Shown here: positions 40,468 to 51,531 of the stretch, piece after piece
How positions within the stretch are numbered: the first letter of the stretch is position 1
How the letters are laid out: each line of letters begins with the position of its first letter
Program-made: the position numbers and the translations under genes
Assembly: GCF_034008635.1 (NCBI RefSeq)
Contig: NZ_CP125378.1
Span: forward strand, 2,718,001-2,782,000
Length of the DNA: 64,000 bases
Origin: Pseudomonas sp. P8_229
GTDB lineage: Bacteria; Pseudomonadota; Gammaproteobacteria; Pseudomonadales; Pseudomonadaceae
Reading direction: 5' to 3'
The notes under the pieces: model-generated
Databases searched by the model: none
Seen by the model: the letters and a program-made list of their open reading frames with translations, nothing else
Told to the model about the DNA's origin: nothing

Positions 40468-41112
40468 TCAGACGCCGAACTGGGCGCGGTAGGCTTCTAC
40501 AGCGGGCAGGTGTTGCTTGAGCTGCGGGTCGTCAGCGAGAAATTCCAGTACCTGATTCAGCGAAACAATGCTGATCACCGGAATACCGAAATCGCGTTCG
40601 ACTTCCTGGATCGCCGACAACTCGCCGTTGCCACGCTCCTGACGGTTCAAGGCGATCAGCACGCCGGCAGCCTTGGCGCCGTCCTGGGAAGCGATGATCT
40701 GCATCACTTCACGGATCGCGGTGCCGGCGGTGATCACGTCGTCGATGATCAGTACATCGCCGGTCAACGGCGCGCCGACCAGGCTGCCGCCCTCGCCGTG
40801 AGCTTTGGCTTCCTTGCGGTTGAAGCACCAAGGCAGGTCACGGTTGTGGTGTTCGGCCAGCGCCACGGCAGTGGTCGCCGCCAGCGGGATGCCTTTGTAG
40901 GCTGGGCCAAACAGCACGTCGAAGGGAATACCGCTTTCGGCAATGGCAGCAGCGTAGAAACGCCCCAACTGCGCCAGGGCCGAACCTGAGTTGAACAGGC
41001 CAGCGTTGAAGAAGTAGGGACTGGTGCGCCCGGACTTCAGGGTGAACTCACCGAAGCGCAAAACGCCGCGATCGATGGCAAAACGAATGAAATCGCGCTG
41101 ATACGCTTGCAT
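40468..41112 (-). CDS. pyrE: orotate phosphoribosyltransferase
   Basis: 214-residue enzyme converting orotate and PRPP to OMP in pyrimidine synthesis. PRPP loop [16 protein letters not shown] near residues 120-135 and the catalytic lysine loop [16 protein letters not shown] 41112 gives the family N terminus [12 protein letters not shown]. Divergent from crc across 82 nt. Confidence 0.97.
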   Translation of the reverse strand: MQAYQRDFIRFAIDRGVLRFGEFTLKSGRTSPYFFNAGLFNSGSALAQLGRFYAAAIAESGIPFDVLFGPAYKGIPLAATTAVALAEHHNRDLPWCFNRKEAKAHGEGGSLVGAPLTGDVLIIDDVITAGTAIREVMQIIASQDGAKAAGVLIALNRQERGNGELSAIQEVERDFGIPVISIVSLNQVLEFLADDPQLKQHLPAVEAYRAQFGV

Positions 41113-41194
41113 GAAAAAAACCCCAAATACCACGGATTTAGCTAATTAGCTTGACGCCGTGTATCATACACGCACGCGATTTTTGGGGCCATTT
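41113..41194. promoter_or_regulatory. divergent pyrE/crc control region
   Basis: 82 nt carrying the perfect palindrome CGTGTATCATACACG (41157-41171, one central base), whose centre could act as a -10 in either direction. No regulator can be named. Confidence 0.45.
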
Positions 41195-41974
41195 ATGCGG
41201 ATCATCAGTGTGAACGTCAATGGTATTCAGGCTGCAGTCGAGCGTGGTTTGCTCAGTTGGCTGCAGGCTCAGAATGCCGACGTCATCTGCCTGCAGGACA
41301 CCCGTGCCTCCGCCTTTGAACTGGATGACCCAGCCTTCCAACTGGACGGCTACTTCCTTTATGCCTGCGATGCTGAAGTCCCTGCCCAAGGTGGCGTGGC
41401 TTTGTATTCGCGGTTGCAACCGAAGGCTGTCATCAGCGGTCTCGGTTTCGAGACGGCCGACCGCTACGGGCGCTACCTGCAAGCAGATTTCGACAAAGTC
41501 AGTATTGCCACCTTGCTGCTCCCTTCGGGGATGAACGGCGATGAGGACTTGAACCAGAAGTTCAAGCTCATGGACGACTTCGGCAAGTACCTGGACAAAC
41601 AGCGGCGCAAACGTCGCGAGTACATTTATTGTGGCTCGCTGTACGTCGCGCAGCAGAAGCTCGACATCAAAAACTGGCGCGACAGCCAGCAATCCCCGGG
41701 CTTCCTGGCGCCAGAACGCGCCTGGATGGACGAGATTGTCGGCAACATGGGTTATGTCGATGCGCTGCGTGAAGTCAGCCGCGAAGGCGACCAGTACAGC
41801 TGGTGGCCGGACAACGAACAGGCCGAGATGCTTAATCTCGGCTGGCGCTTCGACTACCAGATCCTGACCCCGGGCCTGCGGCGCTTCGTGCGCAGTGCAC
41901 GCCTGCCGCGTCAGCCTCGGTTCTCGCAGCACGCGCCGCTGATCGTCGACTACGACTGGACGCTGACCATCTAA
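41195..41974 (+). CDS. crc: catabolite repression control protein Crc
   Basis: 259 residues with the exonuclease III/endonuclease fold but altered catalytic motifs: CLQDTRA where nucleases have LQETK, and SQHAPLIVDYDW where they have SDHxP. Crc has no nuclease activity; it stabilises Hfq on AAnAAnAA sites in mRNAs of catabolic genes. ATG 41195 gives the family start MRIISVNVNGIQ. Divergent from pyrE as in all Pseudomonas. Confidence 0.97.
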   Translation: MRIISVNVNGIQAAVERGLLSWLQAQNADVICLQDTRASAFELDDPAFQLDGYFLYACDAEVPAQGGVALYSRLQPKAVISGLGFETADRYGRYLQADFDKVSIATLLLPSGMNGDEDLNQKFKLMDDFGKYLDKQRRKRREYIYCGSLYVAQQKLDIKNWRDSQQSPGFLAPERAWMDEIVGNMGYVDALREVSREGDQYSWWPDNEQAEMLNLGWRFDYQILTPGLRRFVRSARLPRQPRFSQHAPLIVDYDWTLTI

Positions 41975-41990
41975 GCGTCGATTCGTCGTT

Positions 41991-42027
41991 AAAAAAATGC
42001 CCGTATCTCGCGATACGGGCATTTTTT
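41991..42027. terminator. bidirectional terminator between crc and gltS
   Basis: AAAAAAATGCCCGTATC TCGC GATACGGGCATTTTTT: a 10-bp stem with A- and T-runs, for crc and for the convergent gltS gene. Confidence 0.93.
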
Positions 42028-42053
42028 ATGCCGTGCCTGAAGCAGCCCAAACC

Positions 42054-43262
42054 TCAGACGGCGACAAAAAACGGCAAGGCCAGGTAAAGCTTGATGACGA
42101 TCACGTTGATGATGTCGATGAAGAATGCACCGACCATCGGCACAACCAGAAACGCAATCTGCGAAGGCCCGAAACGCTGCGTCACCGCCTGCATGTTGGC
42201 GATGGCCGTTGGTGTCGCACCCAACCCAAAGCCGCAATGCCCTGCCGCCAGGACCGCCGCGTCGTAGTTACTGCCCATCACTCTGAATGTCACGAAAATC
42301 GCAAACAGCGCCATGACCAACGTTTGCGCAGCCAGGATGATGAATATCGGCAGTGCCAACGCTGCCAGATCCCAGAGCTTGAGAGACATCAAGGCAATTG
42401 CCAGAAACAGCGACAGGCTGACATTGCCCAGCACCGACACTTCACGCTCGAATACCTGATACAGGCCCAGCGCCGATAGCCCATTACGTAGCACCACTCC
42501 CACGAACAGAACGCAGACAAACGTCGGCAACTCGAATGCGGTTCCGTGCAGAAAACCATTCAGAAGATTGCCTGCCAATAAACTGACCGCAATCAGAGCC
42601 AGTGTCTCGATAAACGAAAAGGGCGTAATCGAACGCTCTTTGTTCGGCTGCTCAAAACCCTTTGGCATCCGTGGCGTTTCTTGAAACTGGCAACCCGGCA
42701 CCTCAACACGCTTGATGAGCAGGCGAGCCACCGGCCCACCAATCAAACCACCCAGAACCAGGCCGAAGGTCGCCGACGCAATTGCAAGCTCGGAGGCCGA
42801 AGCGAGGCCGTACTTTTCACTGAATACCGTGCCCCATGCCGCACCCGTACCGTGACCGCCCGCAAGCGTGATCGACCCCGTCAAGAGCCCCATTAACGGA
42901 TCAAGACCCAACGTTTTGGCAAGGCCAATGCCCAACGCGTTCTGAACCACTAGAAGCCCGGTAACCGCCAGTAGAAATATGCCGACTACGCGACCACCCT
43001 TTTTCAGGTTGGCAAAGTCTGCGCTCAAACCGATTGTGGCAAAGAATGCCAACATCAAAGGCGTTTGCAGTGAAGTATCGAATCTGATTTCTATATCAAA
43101 AGTTCGCAACATCAATAAACCCAGCGCAACCACGAGTCCACCGGCGACGGGTTCAGGGATATTGTAATTACGCAGAAAACCGACTCGTGCAATAAGTCCG
43201 CGCCCCAGTAAAAGCACCAGAGAGGCGGCCACGAGCGTTCCATAAAAATCGAGCTGGATCAT
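42054..43262 (-). CDS. gltS: sodium/glutamate symporter
   Basis: 402-residue inner-membrane carrier, about ten hydrophobic segments with the GltS repeat hallmarks: SITLAGGHGTGAAWG in the first half and AAGHCGFGLGATPTAIANMQ in the second. It imports glutamate with Na+. The coding sequence is visibly less G+C-rich than its neighbours, and P. aeruginosa lacks a gene here, so it may be an insertion. Ribosome site is weak (CCCCCAATG). Confidence 0.93.
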   Translation of the reverse strand: MIQLDFYGTLVAASLVLLLGRGLIARVGFLRNYNIPEPVAGGLVVALGLLMLRTFDIEIRFDTSLQTPLMLAFFATIGLSADFANLKKGGRVVGIFLLAVTGLLVVQNALGIGLAKTLGLDPLMGLLTGSITLAGGHGTGAAWGTVFSEKYGLASASELAIASATFGLVLGGLIGGPVARLLIKRVEVPGCQFQETPRMPKGFEQPNKERSITPFSFIETLALIAVSLLAGNLLNGFLHGTAFELPTFVCVLFVGVVLRNGLSALGLYQVFEREVSVLGNVSLSLFLAIALMSLKLWDLAALALPIFIILAAQTLVMALFAIFVTFRVMGSNYDAAVLAAGHCGFGLGATPTAIANMQAVTQRFGPSQIAFLVVPMVGAFFIDIINVIVIKLYLALPFFVAV

Positions 43263-43583
43263 TGGGGGTATTCTTGGCTATGTATTCATCAGGCGCACTT
43301 TTTACCCGCGCACGCCTATTGAATCGGCTGATTGTCTCAACACTGATTGATTTGGAATTCAAGGACCTTCGATGGCTTGAATATATCGAGATATTTCTGA
43401 AGCAACGTGGCGCGGAGCAACCTTAACAATCGCCAAGTCCTGTTGCCAAGGACTGAGCTCGCGTTAAAGCATTGCAGTTGTGACTAAAAGTGTAAGAGTT
43501 AAATATATAAAAAATATCGACTACCGTTTGTCGCAGATAGAACTGCTCCTACACGAAAGAGTAATTACTCGAGTTGCAAAAAC
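43263..43583. other. AT-rich gap upstream of gltS
   Basis: About 320 nt without a gene, markedly AT-rich (TTAAATATATAAAAAATATCG near 43500). It should contain the gltS promoter. A remnant resembling part of a REP (GAACTGCTCCTACA) is near 43540. Nothing else recognised. Confidence 0.4.
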
Positions 43584-43613
43584 ACAAATGCCCTGACAAG
43601 TCAGGGCATTTGT
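43584..43613. terminator. terminator downstream of the DUF4870 gene
   Basis: ACAAATGCCCTGA CAAG TCAGGGCATTTGT, a 13-bp perfect stem; T-run is weak. 40 nt beyond the DUF4870 stop. Confidence 0.8.
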
Positions 43614-43652
43614 ATTAAAACTTTGCGAGTCACGGAGACCTTGCATTGATCA

Positions 43653-44021
43653 TTATTTGATCAGTCGCCAGGTGAACGGATAACGGTAGGGAAAGCCTTC
43701 GTTCGCCTTCACCCCGGCAATGATCGTCAGCACCAGCGCGCCGATGGCCAGCAACCCCAGCAGGAAGAAGCCGATGATCAACACCATCAGCAGCAGACAG
43801 ATCGCTGCAGCAATCGCCACGGTGATCTGAAAGTTCAGCGCTTCCTTGCCCTGGGCATCGATGAACGGATCGGTTTCGCGCTTCATCTGCCACAGGATCA
43901 ACGGCCCGATCAGGTTACCGAACGGGATCCAGATCCCCAGCAAGGCGGACAAGTGACAAAACATCGCCCATTGACGAACCTCCTGGCTCGGTTTGGGCAG
44001 CAACTCTTGCTCATCACTCAT
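43653..44021 (-). CDS. DUF4870 domain-containing membrane protein
   Basis: 122 residues with a hydrophobic core of three helices and the DUF4870 signature: WAMFCHLSALLGIWIPFGN, then LILWQMKRETDPFIDAQGKEALNFQ. AGGAGG lies 5 nt before the ATG. Found beside rph in P. aeruginosa also. Role unknown. Confidence 0.9.
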   Translation of the reverse strand: MSDEQELLPKPSQEVRQWAMFCHLSALLGIWIPFGNLIGPLILWQMKRETDPFIDAQGKEALNFQITVAIAAAICLLLMVLIIGFFLLGLLAIGALVLTIIAGVKANEGFPYRYPFTWRLIK

Positions 44022-44050
44022 CGCGTCCTCCTTGCGGGTTACGAACCTGC

Positions 44051-44773
44051 TCAGTCGGCCAGTGCCGCTTGTTGCAGTTCGAAGATTTCGTTCATGCCTT
44101 TCTTGGCCAGTTCCAGCATGGCGTTCAGCTCTTCAGGCTGGAACGGCGCGCCTTCGGCGGTTCCCTGGACCTCGATGAAGCCACCGGTGCTGGTCATCAC
44201 CACGTTGAGGTCGGTCTCGGCGGCGGAATCTTCAAGATAGTCCAGATCCAGCACCGGTTCGCCCTGATACATGCCGACCGATACCGCGCCGATCATCTGC
44301 TTGAGCGGGTCGCCGCCTTTCAGGCCGCCGCGCTTCTTGATCACTTTCAGTGCATCGACCAGTGCCACCATGGCGCCGGTGATCGACGCAGTACGGGTGC
44401 CGCCGTCAGCCTGGATCACGTCGCAGTCGACGTACAGGGTCACGTCGCCCAGCTTGGACATGTCCAGCGCGGCACGCAGGGAACGGCCGATCAGACGCTG
44501 GATTTCCAGGGTACGGCCGCCCTGCTTGCCACGGCTGGCTTCACGCTGGTTACGCTCGCCAGTGGCGCGCGGCAGCATGCCGTATTCGGCGGTCAACCAG
44601 CCTTGGCCCTGGCCTTTGAGGAAACGCGGCACGCCGTTTTCGACGCTGACGGTGCAGATGACTTTGGTATCACCGAATTCGACCAGTACGGATCCCTCGG
44701 CGTGTTTGGTGTAGTTGCGGGTAATGCGGATCGAGCGGAGCTGATCGGCAGCGCGACCACTTGGACGTTTCAT
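44051..44773 (-). CDS. rph: ribonuclease PH
   Basis: 240-residue phosphorolytic 3' exonuclease that trims tRNA 3' ends. Motifs: [38 protein letters not shown] and the final FELQQAAL region. ATG 44773 gives [13 protein letters not shown], the family start. Divergent from yicC. Confidence 0.97.
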   Translation of the reverse strand: MKRPSGRAADQLRSIRITRNYTKHAEGSVLVEFGDTKVICTVSVENGVPRFLKGQGQGWLTAEYGMLPRATGERNQREASRGKQGGRTLEIQRLIGRSLRAALDMSKLGDVTLYVDCDVIQADGGTRTASITGAMVALVDALKVIKKRGGLKGGDPLKQMIGAVSVGMYQGEPVLDLDYLEDSAAETDLNVVMTSTGGFIEVQGTAEGAPFQPEELNAMLELAKKGMNEIFELQQAALAD

Positions 44774-45043
44774 AGGGAATACCTGTACTGGGGACGGAAA
44801 ACTGCCGAGCATTATAGAGCGCTGCACCGTGCCTGGGCACGGGTTAAAAACTCCGGCCGTCGACCCAAGGCCCTGAAACGCGCATAACCGACGGCCTGCA
44901 GCCCTTTGTCACACCGTGTGTTTGGGCGCATCCGCCGCACTGCGCTACAATCCTGCGCCTTTGCTGCCAGTCGGCTTAAATTCATTGATATCGAGCCTGC
45001 GGAACATCCCTTCTGCGCCGATCTGTATTGCGAGGTCACCGCC

Positions 45044-46538
<1,495 letters not shown>

Positions 46539-46604
46539 TCAGCACTTCCCAAAACCGCTGCAAGCGCTTTACATTGGTGCTTGCAGCGCGTTGAAGGGTC
46601 TGGT

Positions 46605-46642
46605 CAAAAAATCAGCGCTTCCCTAATCGCTGGTGATTTTTT
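46605..46642 (+). terminator. terminator between gmk and rpoZ
   Basis: AAAAAATCAGCG, loop, CGCTGGTGATTTTTT (one bulged G). A second hairpin GCTGCAAGC...GCTTGCAGC lies just upstream at about 46558-46588. rpoZ probably has its own promoter or read-through. Confidence 0.75.
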
Positions 46643-46705
46643 AAACTGTTGAGTCCGCTCGCCCAACCGGGCAGCGCGCATATTGCATTCGCTCCGAGGA
46701 ATACC

Positions 46706-46969
46706 ATGGCCCGCGTAACCGTTGAAGACTGCCTAGAACACGTGGAAAACCGCTTTGAGCTGGTCATGCTCTCTACCAAGCGTGCCCGTCAACTGGCCAC
46801 CGGCGGCAAAGAGCCACTGGTCCAGTGGGAAAACGACAAGCCTACCGTTGTCGCCCTGCGTGAAATCGCTGAAGGCCTGATGAGCTACGAGTTCATCGCC
46901 GAGCAGGAAATCGTCCAGGATGAACCGCTCTTCGCTGCTTTCGAGGACGAGTCCAACGAGGCCGTCTAA
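46706..46969 (+). CDS. rpoZ: RNA polymerase omega subunit
   Basis: 87 residues, begins [19 protein letters not shown] and carries [12 protein letters not shown]. Omega aids assembly of RNA polymerase and contributes to ppGpp binding, which fits the neighbour spoT. GAGGA lies 8 nt before the ATG. Confidence 0.97.
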   Translation: MARVTVEDCLEHVENRFELVMLSTKRARQLATGGKEPLVQWENDKPTVVALREIAEGLMSYEFIAEQEIVQDEPLFAAFEDESNEAV

Positions 46970-47026
46970 GCCTATGCCTGGTCGACGTAGCACGGCGCGG
47001 GAACACAGCCTACGGCAGGAGTCATC

Positions 47027-49132
47027 ATGCCGAGCATAGACGCCCTCGCCGATCGCTTATCGACCTACCTCGGCAACGACCAGGTCAACCTGGTCCGCCG
47101 AGCGTATTTCTACGCCGAACAAGCCCATGACGGTCAGCGCCGTCGCAGCGGCGAGGCGTACGTCACGCATCCTCTTGCCGTGGCCAATATTCTTGCCGAC
47201 ATGCACATGGACCATCAGAGCCTGATGGCCGCGATGCTGCATGACGTGATCGAAGACACCGGTATCGCCAAGGAAGCGCTGCAAGCGCAGTTCGGTGAAA
47301 CCGTGGCCGAACTGGTCGACGGGGTCAGCAAACTGACCCAGATGAACTTCGAGACCAAGGCCGAAGCCCAAGCTGAAAACTTCCAGAAAATGGCCATGGC
47401 CATGGCACGCGACATTCGCGTGATCCTGGTCAAACTCGCCGACCGCCTGCACAACATGCGCACACTGGAAGTGCTGTCCGGGGAAAAACGCCGCCGGATC
47501 GCCAAGGAAACGCTCGAGATCTACGCGCCCATCGCCAACCGCCTGGGCATGCACGCGATTCGTATCGAATTCGAAGACCTCGGTTTCAAGGCGATGCACC
47601 CGATGCGTTCCGCGCGGATCTACCAGGCGGTCAAGCGCGCCCGGGGCAATCGCAAGGAAATCGTCAACAAGATCGAAGAATCCCTCGGCCACTGCCTCGC
47701 CATCGACGGCATCCAGGGCGAAGTCAGCGGCCGCCAGAAACACCTCTACGGCATCTACAAGAAAATGCGCGGCAAGCGCCGGGCCTTCAACGAGATCATG
47801 GACGTCTATGCGTTCCGGATCATCGTCGACAAGGTCGATACCTGCTACCGCGTGCTGGGTGCTGTACATAATTTGTACAAACCGTTGCCGGGGCGCTTCA
47901 AGGATTACATCGCGATCCCCAAGGCCAACGGCTATCAATCGCTGCACACCACGCTGTTCGGCATGCACGGTGTACCGATCGAGATTCAGATCCGTACCCG
48001 CGAAATGGAAGAGATGGCCAACAACGGCATCGCCGCCCATTGGCTGTACAAGTCCAGCGGTGACGAACAGCCGAAAGGCACCCATGCCCGCGCCCGCCAG
48101 TGGGTCAAAGGCGTGCTGGAAATGCAGCAACGTGCCGGTAACTCGCTGGAATTCATCGAGAGCGTGAAGATCGACCTGTTCCCGGACGAGGTCTACGTGT
48201 TCACGCCCAAAGGCCGGATCATGGAGCTGCCCAAAGGCTCCACGGCGGTCGACTTTGCCTACGCGGTGCACACCGACGTCGGCAACAGCTGCATCGCCTG
48301 CCGGATCAACCGCCGTCTCGCGCCGCTGTCCGAGCCGCTGCAAAGCGGCTCCACGGTCGAGATCGTCAGTGCACCCGGTGCGCGGCCGAACCCGGCGTGG
48401 CTCAACTTCGTGGTCACCGGCAAGGCACGTACGCACATCCGCCACGCGCTGAAACTGCAACGTCGTTCCGAATCCATCAGCCTCGGCGAACGCCTGCTGA
48501 ACAAAGTGCTCAACGGTTTCGACAGCGCGCTGGAGAAGATTCCGGCCGAGCGCGTCAAGGCGATGCTCAGCGAATACCGCCTGGAACTGATCGAAGACCT
48601 GCTCGAAGACATTGGCCTGGGCAACCGCATGGCCTATGTCGTGGCGCGTCGACTGCTCGGTGAAGGCGAACAGCTGCCAAGTCCGGAAGGCCCGCTGGCG
48701 ATTCGCGGCACTGAAGGCCTGGTCCTGAGCTACGCCAAGTGCTGCACGCCGATCCCGGGCGACCCGATTGTCGGGCACCTGTCGGCCGGCAAAGGCATGG
48801 TCGTGCACCTGGACAACTGCCGCAACATCAGCGAAATCCGCCACAACCCGGAAAAATGCATCCAGCTCTCGTGGGCCAAGGATGTCACCGGCGAATTCAA
48901 CGTCGAACTGCGCGTCGAACTGGAACACCAGCGTGGCCTGATCGCCCTGCTGGCCAGCAGCGTCAACGCAGCCGACGGCAATATCGAGAAAATCAGCATG
49001 GACGAGCGCGATGGTCGCATCAGCGTCGTCCAACTGGTGGTCAGCGTCCACGACCGTGTGCACCTGGCCCGCGTGATCAAGAAACTGCGCGCCCTGACCG
49101 GGGTCATCCGCATCACCCGCATGCGTGCATAA
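47027..49132 (+). CDS. spoT: bifunctional (p)ppGpp synthetase/hydrolase SpoT
   Basis: 701-residue RSH protein. HD hydrolase domain (about 20-175) with HPLAVANIL and MLHDVIEDT; synthetase domain (about 240-350) with RFKDYIAIPKANGYQSLHT and EIQIRTREMEEMA; TGS domain (about 385-445, VYVFTPKGRIMELPKGST); C-terminal ACT domain. AGGAG lies 6 nt before the ATG. Confidence 0.97.
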   Translation: MPSIDALADRLSTYLGNDQVNLVRRAYFYAEQAHDGQRRRSGEAYVTHPLAVANILADMHMDHQSLMAAMLHDVIEDTGIAKEALQAQFGETVAELVDGVSKLTQMNFETKAEAQAENFQKMAMAMARDIRVILVKLADRLHNMRTLEVLSGEKRRRIAKETLEIYAPIANRLGMHAIRIEFEDLGFKAMHPMRSARIYQAVKRARGNRKEIVNKIEESLGHCLAIDGIQGEVSGRQKHLYGIYKKMRGKRRAFNEIMDVYAFRIIVDKVDTCYRVLGAVHNLYKPLPGRFKDYIAIPKANGYQSLHTTLFGMHGVPIEIQIRTREMEEMANNGIAAHWLYKSSGDEQPKGTHARARQWVKGVLEMQQRAGNSLEFIESVKIDLFPDEVYVFTPKGRIMELPKGSTAVDFAYAVHTDVGNSCIACRINRRLAPLSEPLQSGSTVEIVSAPGARPNPAWLNFVVTGKARTHIRHALKLQRRSESISLGERLLNKVLNGFDSALEKIPAERVKAMLSEYRLELIEDLLEDIGLGNRMAYVVARRLLGEGEQLPSPEGPLAIRGTEGLVLSYAKCCTPIPGDPIVGHLSAGKGMVVHLDNCRNISEIRHNPEKCIQLSWAKDVTGEFNVELRVELEHQRGLIALLASSVNAADGNIEKISMDERDGRISVVQLVVSVHDRVHLARVIKKLRALTGVIRITRMRA

Positions 49133-49156
49133 CTCAACCATTACAAGGAGTCATAC

Positions 49157-49537
49157 ATGACCAAGACTGTTATCACCAGCGACAAGGCCCCAGCCGCCAT
49201 CGGCACCTACTCCCAGGCGATCAAGGCCGGCAACACCGTCTACATGTCGGGTCAGATTCCTCTGGACCCAAAGACCATGGAGCTGGTTGAAGGCTTCGAA
49301 GCCCAGACCGTCCAGGTGTTCGAGAACCTGAAAGCCGTCGCCGAAGCGGCCGGTGGTTCGTTCAAGGACATCGTCAAGCTGAACATCTTCCTCACCGACC
49401 TGAGCCACTTCGCCAAGGTCAACGAGATCATGGGCAAATACTTCGACCAGCCTTACCCGGCCCGCGCCGCCATCGGCGTTGCCGCGCTGCCAAAAGGCTC
49501 GCAAGTCGAAATGGATGCCATCCTGGTCATCGAGTGA
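49157..49537 (+). CDS. ridA: RidA, reactive intermediate deaminase
   Basis: 126-residue enamine/imine deaminase. Signature: [23 protein letters not shown], catalytic arginine in [22 protein letters not shown]. 24 nt after spoT with AGGAG 7 nt upstream. This is the archetypal RidA; the dad operon has a second, divergent paralogue at 15027. Confidence 0.96.
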   Translation: MTKTVITSDKAPAAIGTYSQAIKAGNTVYMSGQIPLDPKTMELVEGFEAQTVQVFENLKAVAEAAGGSFKDIVKLNIFLTDLSHFAKVNEIMGKYFDQPYPARAAIGVAALPKGSQVEMDAILVIE

Positions 49538-49606
49538 TGCGCACGGCGCGGCCCTCAACCGCCGCGCCGACTGCTCTGCAAGAAAAGGTTTTGAAAGGAT
49601 TCCACC

Positions 49607-50347
49607 ATGCGCAAAGCGCTAGCTCTCCCGCTGCTCGCCATTTTCCTCGGCGGCTGCGCCAGCAACCCTGCCGACCATGACATCAGCGGCACCTGGATCA
49701 ATCAGGTGGCGATCGATGCTGCTGCCAAGGGCGGCCCCCTGCGCGAAGCGCTTCAGGCCTATGGCCCGAATCTGGAGTGGGACGTCAACACCAAGGCCGG
49801 TCAGGCCCGCTACACCAACGGTTTCGAGAACGTCGAAGGACGGCTGCAGGGCGAACAGTCCGGCGCCTGGAAAGTCGACTTCTATGGCAGCTCCGGCAGC
49901 GAGCTGAAACGCGACGGCGGCCAGATGAAACAGGCCGCCAGCGAGAACGAACCCGACCAGTTGTTCGATCGTGCGCAAATCCCTGTGCCGGAAGGCGCGC
50001 CGATTGGTGCCAGCTTCGAACGCGCGCTGTATTCGGCCTACCTGGGCGGCAGCTGGAAGATCGCCAGCGGCGACGGCGAAGGCAACACCGTGCAATTCCA
50101 GGCTGACGGCCAGGTCTCCGGCCTGCCCGGTGCTGACCGCTACGCCCTGTGCCTGGCAGGCGACTGCGCCTCGATGAACAGCGACCACGACAGCATGTGG
50201 CTGCAACTCAACGGCCAAGGCAACAACTGGATCTTTGCCCGCAAAGGCAAAGCCCTGGAGATTTTCCAGGCGGTGAACAGCGCACTGGCAGACGAGATGC
50301 CGCAGTTCACCCCGGGTGAGCGCAAGTGGTTGCTCGAGAAGCAGTAA
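49607..50347 (+). CDS. putative lipoprotein
   Basis: 246 residues with lipobox LAIFLGGC (cysteine at about residue 17), so likely lipid-anchored. The mature part is soluble, with beta-rich repeated segments (ISGTWINQVAID, LGGSWKIASGDGEGNTVQFQADG, WLQLNGQGNNWIFARKG). A cysteine pair in CLAGDC. No family recognised. 69 nt after ridA. Confidence 0.8.
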   Translation: MRKALALPLLAIFLGGCASNPADHDISGTWINQVAIDAAAKGGPLREALQAYGPNLEWDVNTKAGQARYTNGFENVEGRLQGEQSGAWKVDFYGSSGSELKRDGGQMKQAASENEPDQLFDRAQIPVPEGAPIGASFERALYSAYLGGSWKIASGDGEGNTVQFQADGQVSGLPGADRYALCLAGDCASMNSDHDSMWLQLNGQGNNWIFARKGKALEIFQAVNSALADEMPQFTPGERKWLLEKQ

Positions 50348-50370
50348 GCATCCCCGAGAGCAACACATTA

Positions 50371-50465
50371 CCCTGTAGGAGTGAGCCTGCTCACGATGAC
50401 GGTTTAACAGCCAACATAAGTGTTGAATGTTATGGCCTCATCGCGAGCAGGGCTCACTCCTACAG
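50371..50465. repeat. REPIN, type A arms
   Basis: CTGTAGGAGTGAGCCTGCTCACGATGACGG with its partner CCTCATCGCGAGCAGGGCTCACTCCTACAG; a few bases decayed. Lies in the convergent gap between the lipoprotein and SDR genes. Confidence 0.88.
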
Positions 50466-50485
50466 TTGCTTGGGGCGCCTGGAAG

Positions 50486-51343
50486 TCAGCACGTACCCTC
50501 GAGAATCGCGGCATAACCCTCGCGGTAACTCGGATACGTCGGCGTCCAGCCCAACGCCTTCGCCCGCGCATTGCTGCAGCGCTTGCTACCGGTGCGGCGC
50601 ACGCTGGCGTCGTCCGCCCACTCGGTAACCCCCAGATAATCGCGCAGCCACGCGACCACCTCGGCCAGCGGCGCCGGCGCGTCGTCCACACCGATATAGA
50701 TGTCTTGCAACGGTTCACCCCGACGATCCGCTTCCAACAGAAAAGCCATTAAGCCGGCAGCGTCATCGGCATGAATGCGATTGCCGTACAGCGGCGGCTC
50801 GACCGCCACCCGATAACCGCGACGCACCTGAGTCAGCAGCCATTCGCGACCCGGGCCGTAAATGCCAGTCAGACGCAGGATGCTCGCAGGAATGCCGCTG
50901 TTAAGCGCAACCTGCTCGGCTTCGAGCATCAGTCGTCCGGAATAGCCGCTGGCGACGGTCTCTGAGTTCTCGTCGACCCACTCCCCTTCCTGCTGGCCAT
51001 ACACGCTGCTGCTGGACACGAAGATCAGCCGCTCAGGCACCTGACCGAAATCGCTCAGCCAGCTCAGCACGTTCTGCAAACCCTGCACATACGCGGCGCG
51101 ATAACCGGCCTCGTCGTGATCGGTGGCTGCCGCGCAATACACCAGGTAATCCACCGCGCCGAACGGCCAAGCCTCGGGGCAGTCTTCCTTGAACAGGTCA
51201 CCAGCCACACCAATGACGCCCTCAGGCAGACGCGAAACGTCGCGACGCAGGCCGTGCACTTCCCATCCGCCGACCACCAATTGCTTGGCCAGACGGCTCC
51301 CGACATCACCACAACCGGCGATCAAAACCGAAGGCGCAGACAT
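50486..51343 (-). CDS. NAD-dependent epimerase/dehydratase (extended SDR) family protein
   Basis: 285 residues; Rossmann motif IAGCGDVGSRLAKQL (GxGxxG variant) at the N terminus; SSSSVYGQQEGEWVDE and an SGYSGRLM segment where extended SDRs have YxxxK, so the catalytic Lys is not evident and enzymatic activity is uncertain. GGGAG lies 8 nt before the ATG. Function unknown; a nucleotide-sugar or coenzyme-binding role is possible. It stands divergent from exbB. Confidence 0.85.
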   Translation of the reverse strand: MSAPSVLIAGCGDVGSRLAKQLVVGGWEVHGLRRDVSRLPEGVIGVAGDLFKEDCPEAWPFGAVDYLVYCAAATDHDEAGYRAAYVQGLQNVLSWLSDFGQVPERLIFVSSSSVYGQQEGEWVDENSETVASGYSGRLMLEAEQVALNSGIPASILRLTGIYGPGREWLLTQVRRGYRVAVEPPLYGNRIHADDAAGLMAFLLEADRRGEPLQDIYIGVDDAPAPLAEVVAWLRDYLGVTEWADDASVRRTGSKRCSNARAKALGWTPTYPSYREGYAAILEGTC

Positions 51344-51531
51344 TCAAAAACTCCCGTTACAAGGGCTTAAACCACGCTCACCGGGTGACGAGTGGTTAGC
51401 AATCAAGGAAAAAAAGAGACTCTATTACTTTAGTTAACAAGAATTACTTGCAATAATGCACGTCACTTTTGTTCTCGGCCTCACGAGGCCTGGAAGAGCA
51501 TCACCGTTTTTCTATCTCAGGTCCGGCCAGC

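Noticed and set aside
47057..49141. 694-codon open frame antisense to spoT
   Set aside because: Same effect: SpoT domains on the plus strand are complete and the antisense product has no recognisable domain.
51410..51470. Possible Fur box upstream of exbB
   Set aside because: The stretch is AT-rich (AATTACTTGCAATAATGC) but aligns poorly with the 19-bp or 7-1-7 consensus.
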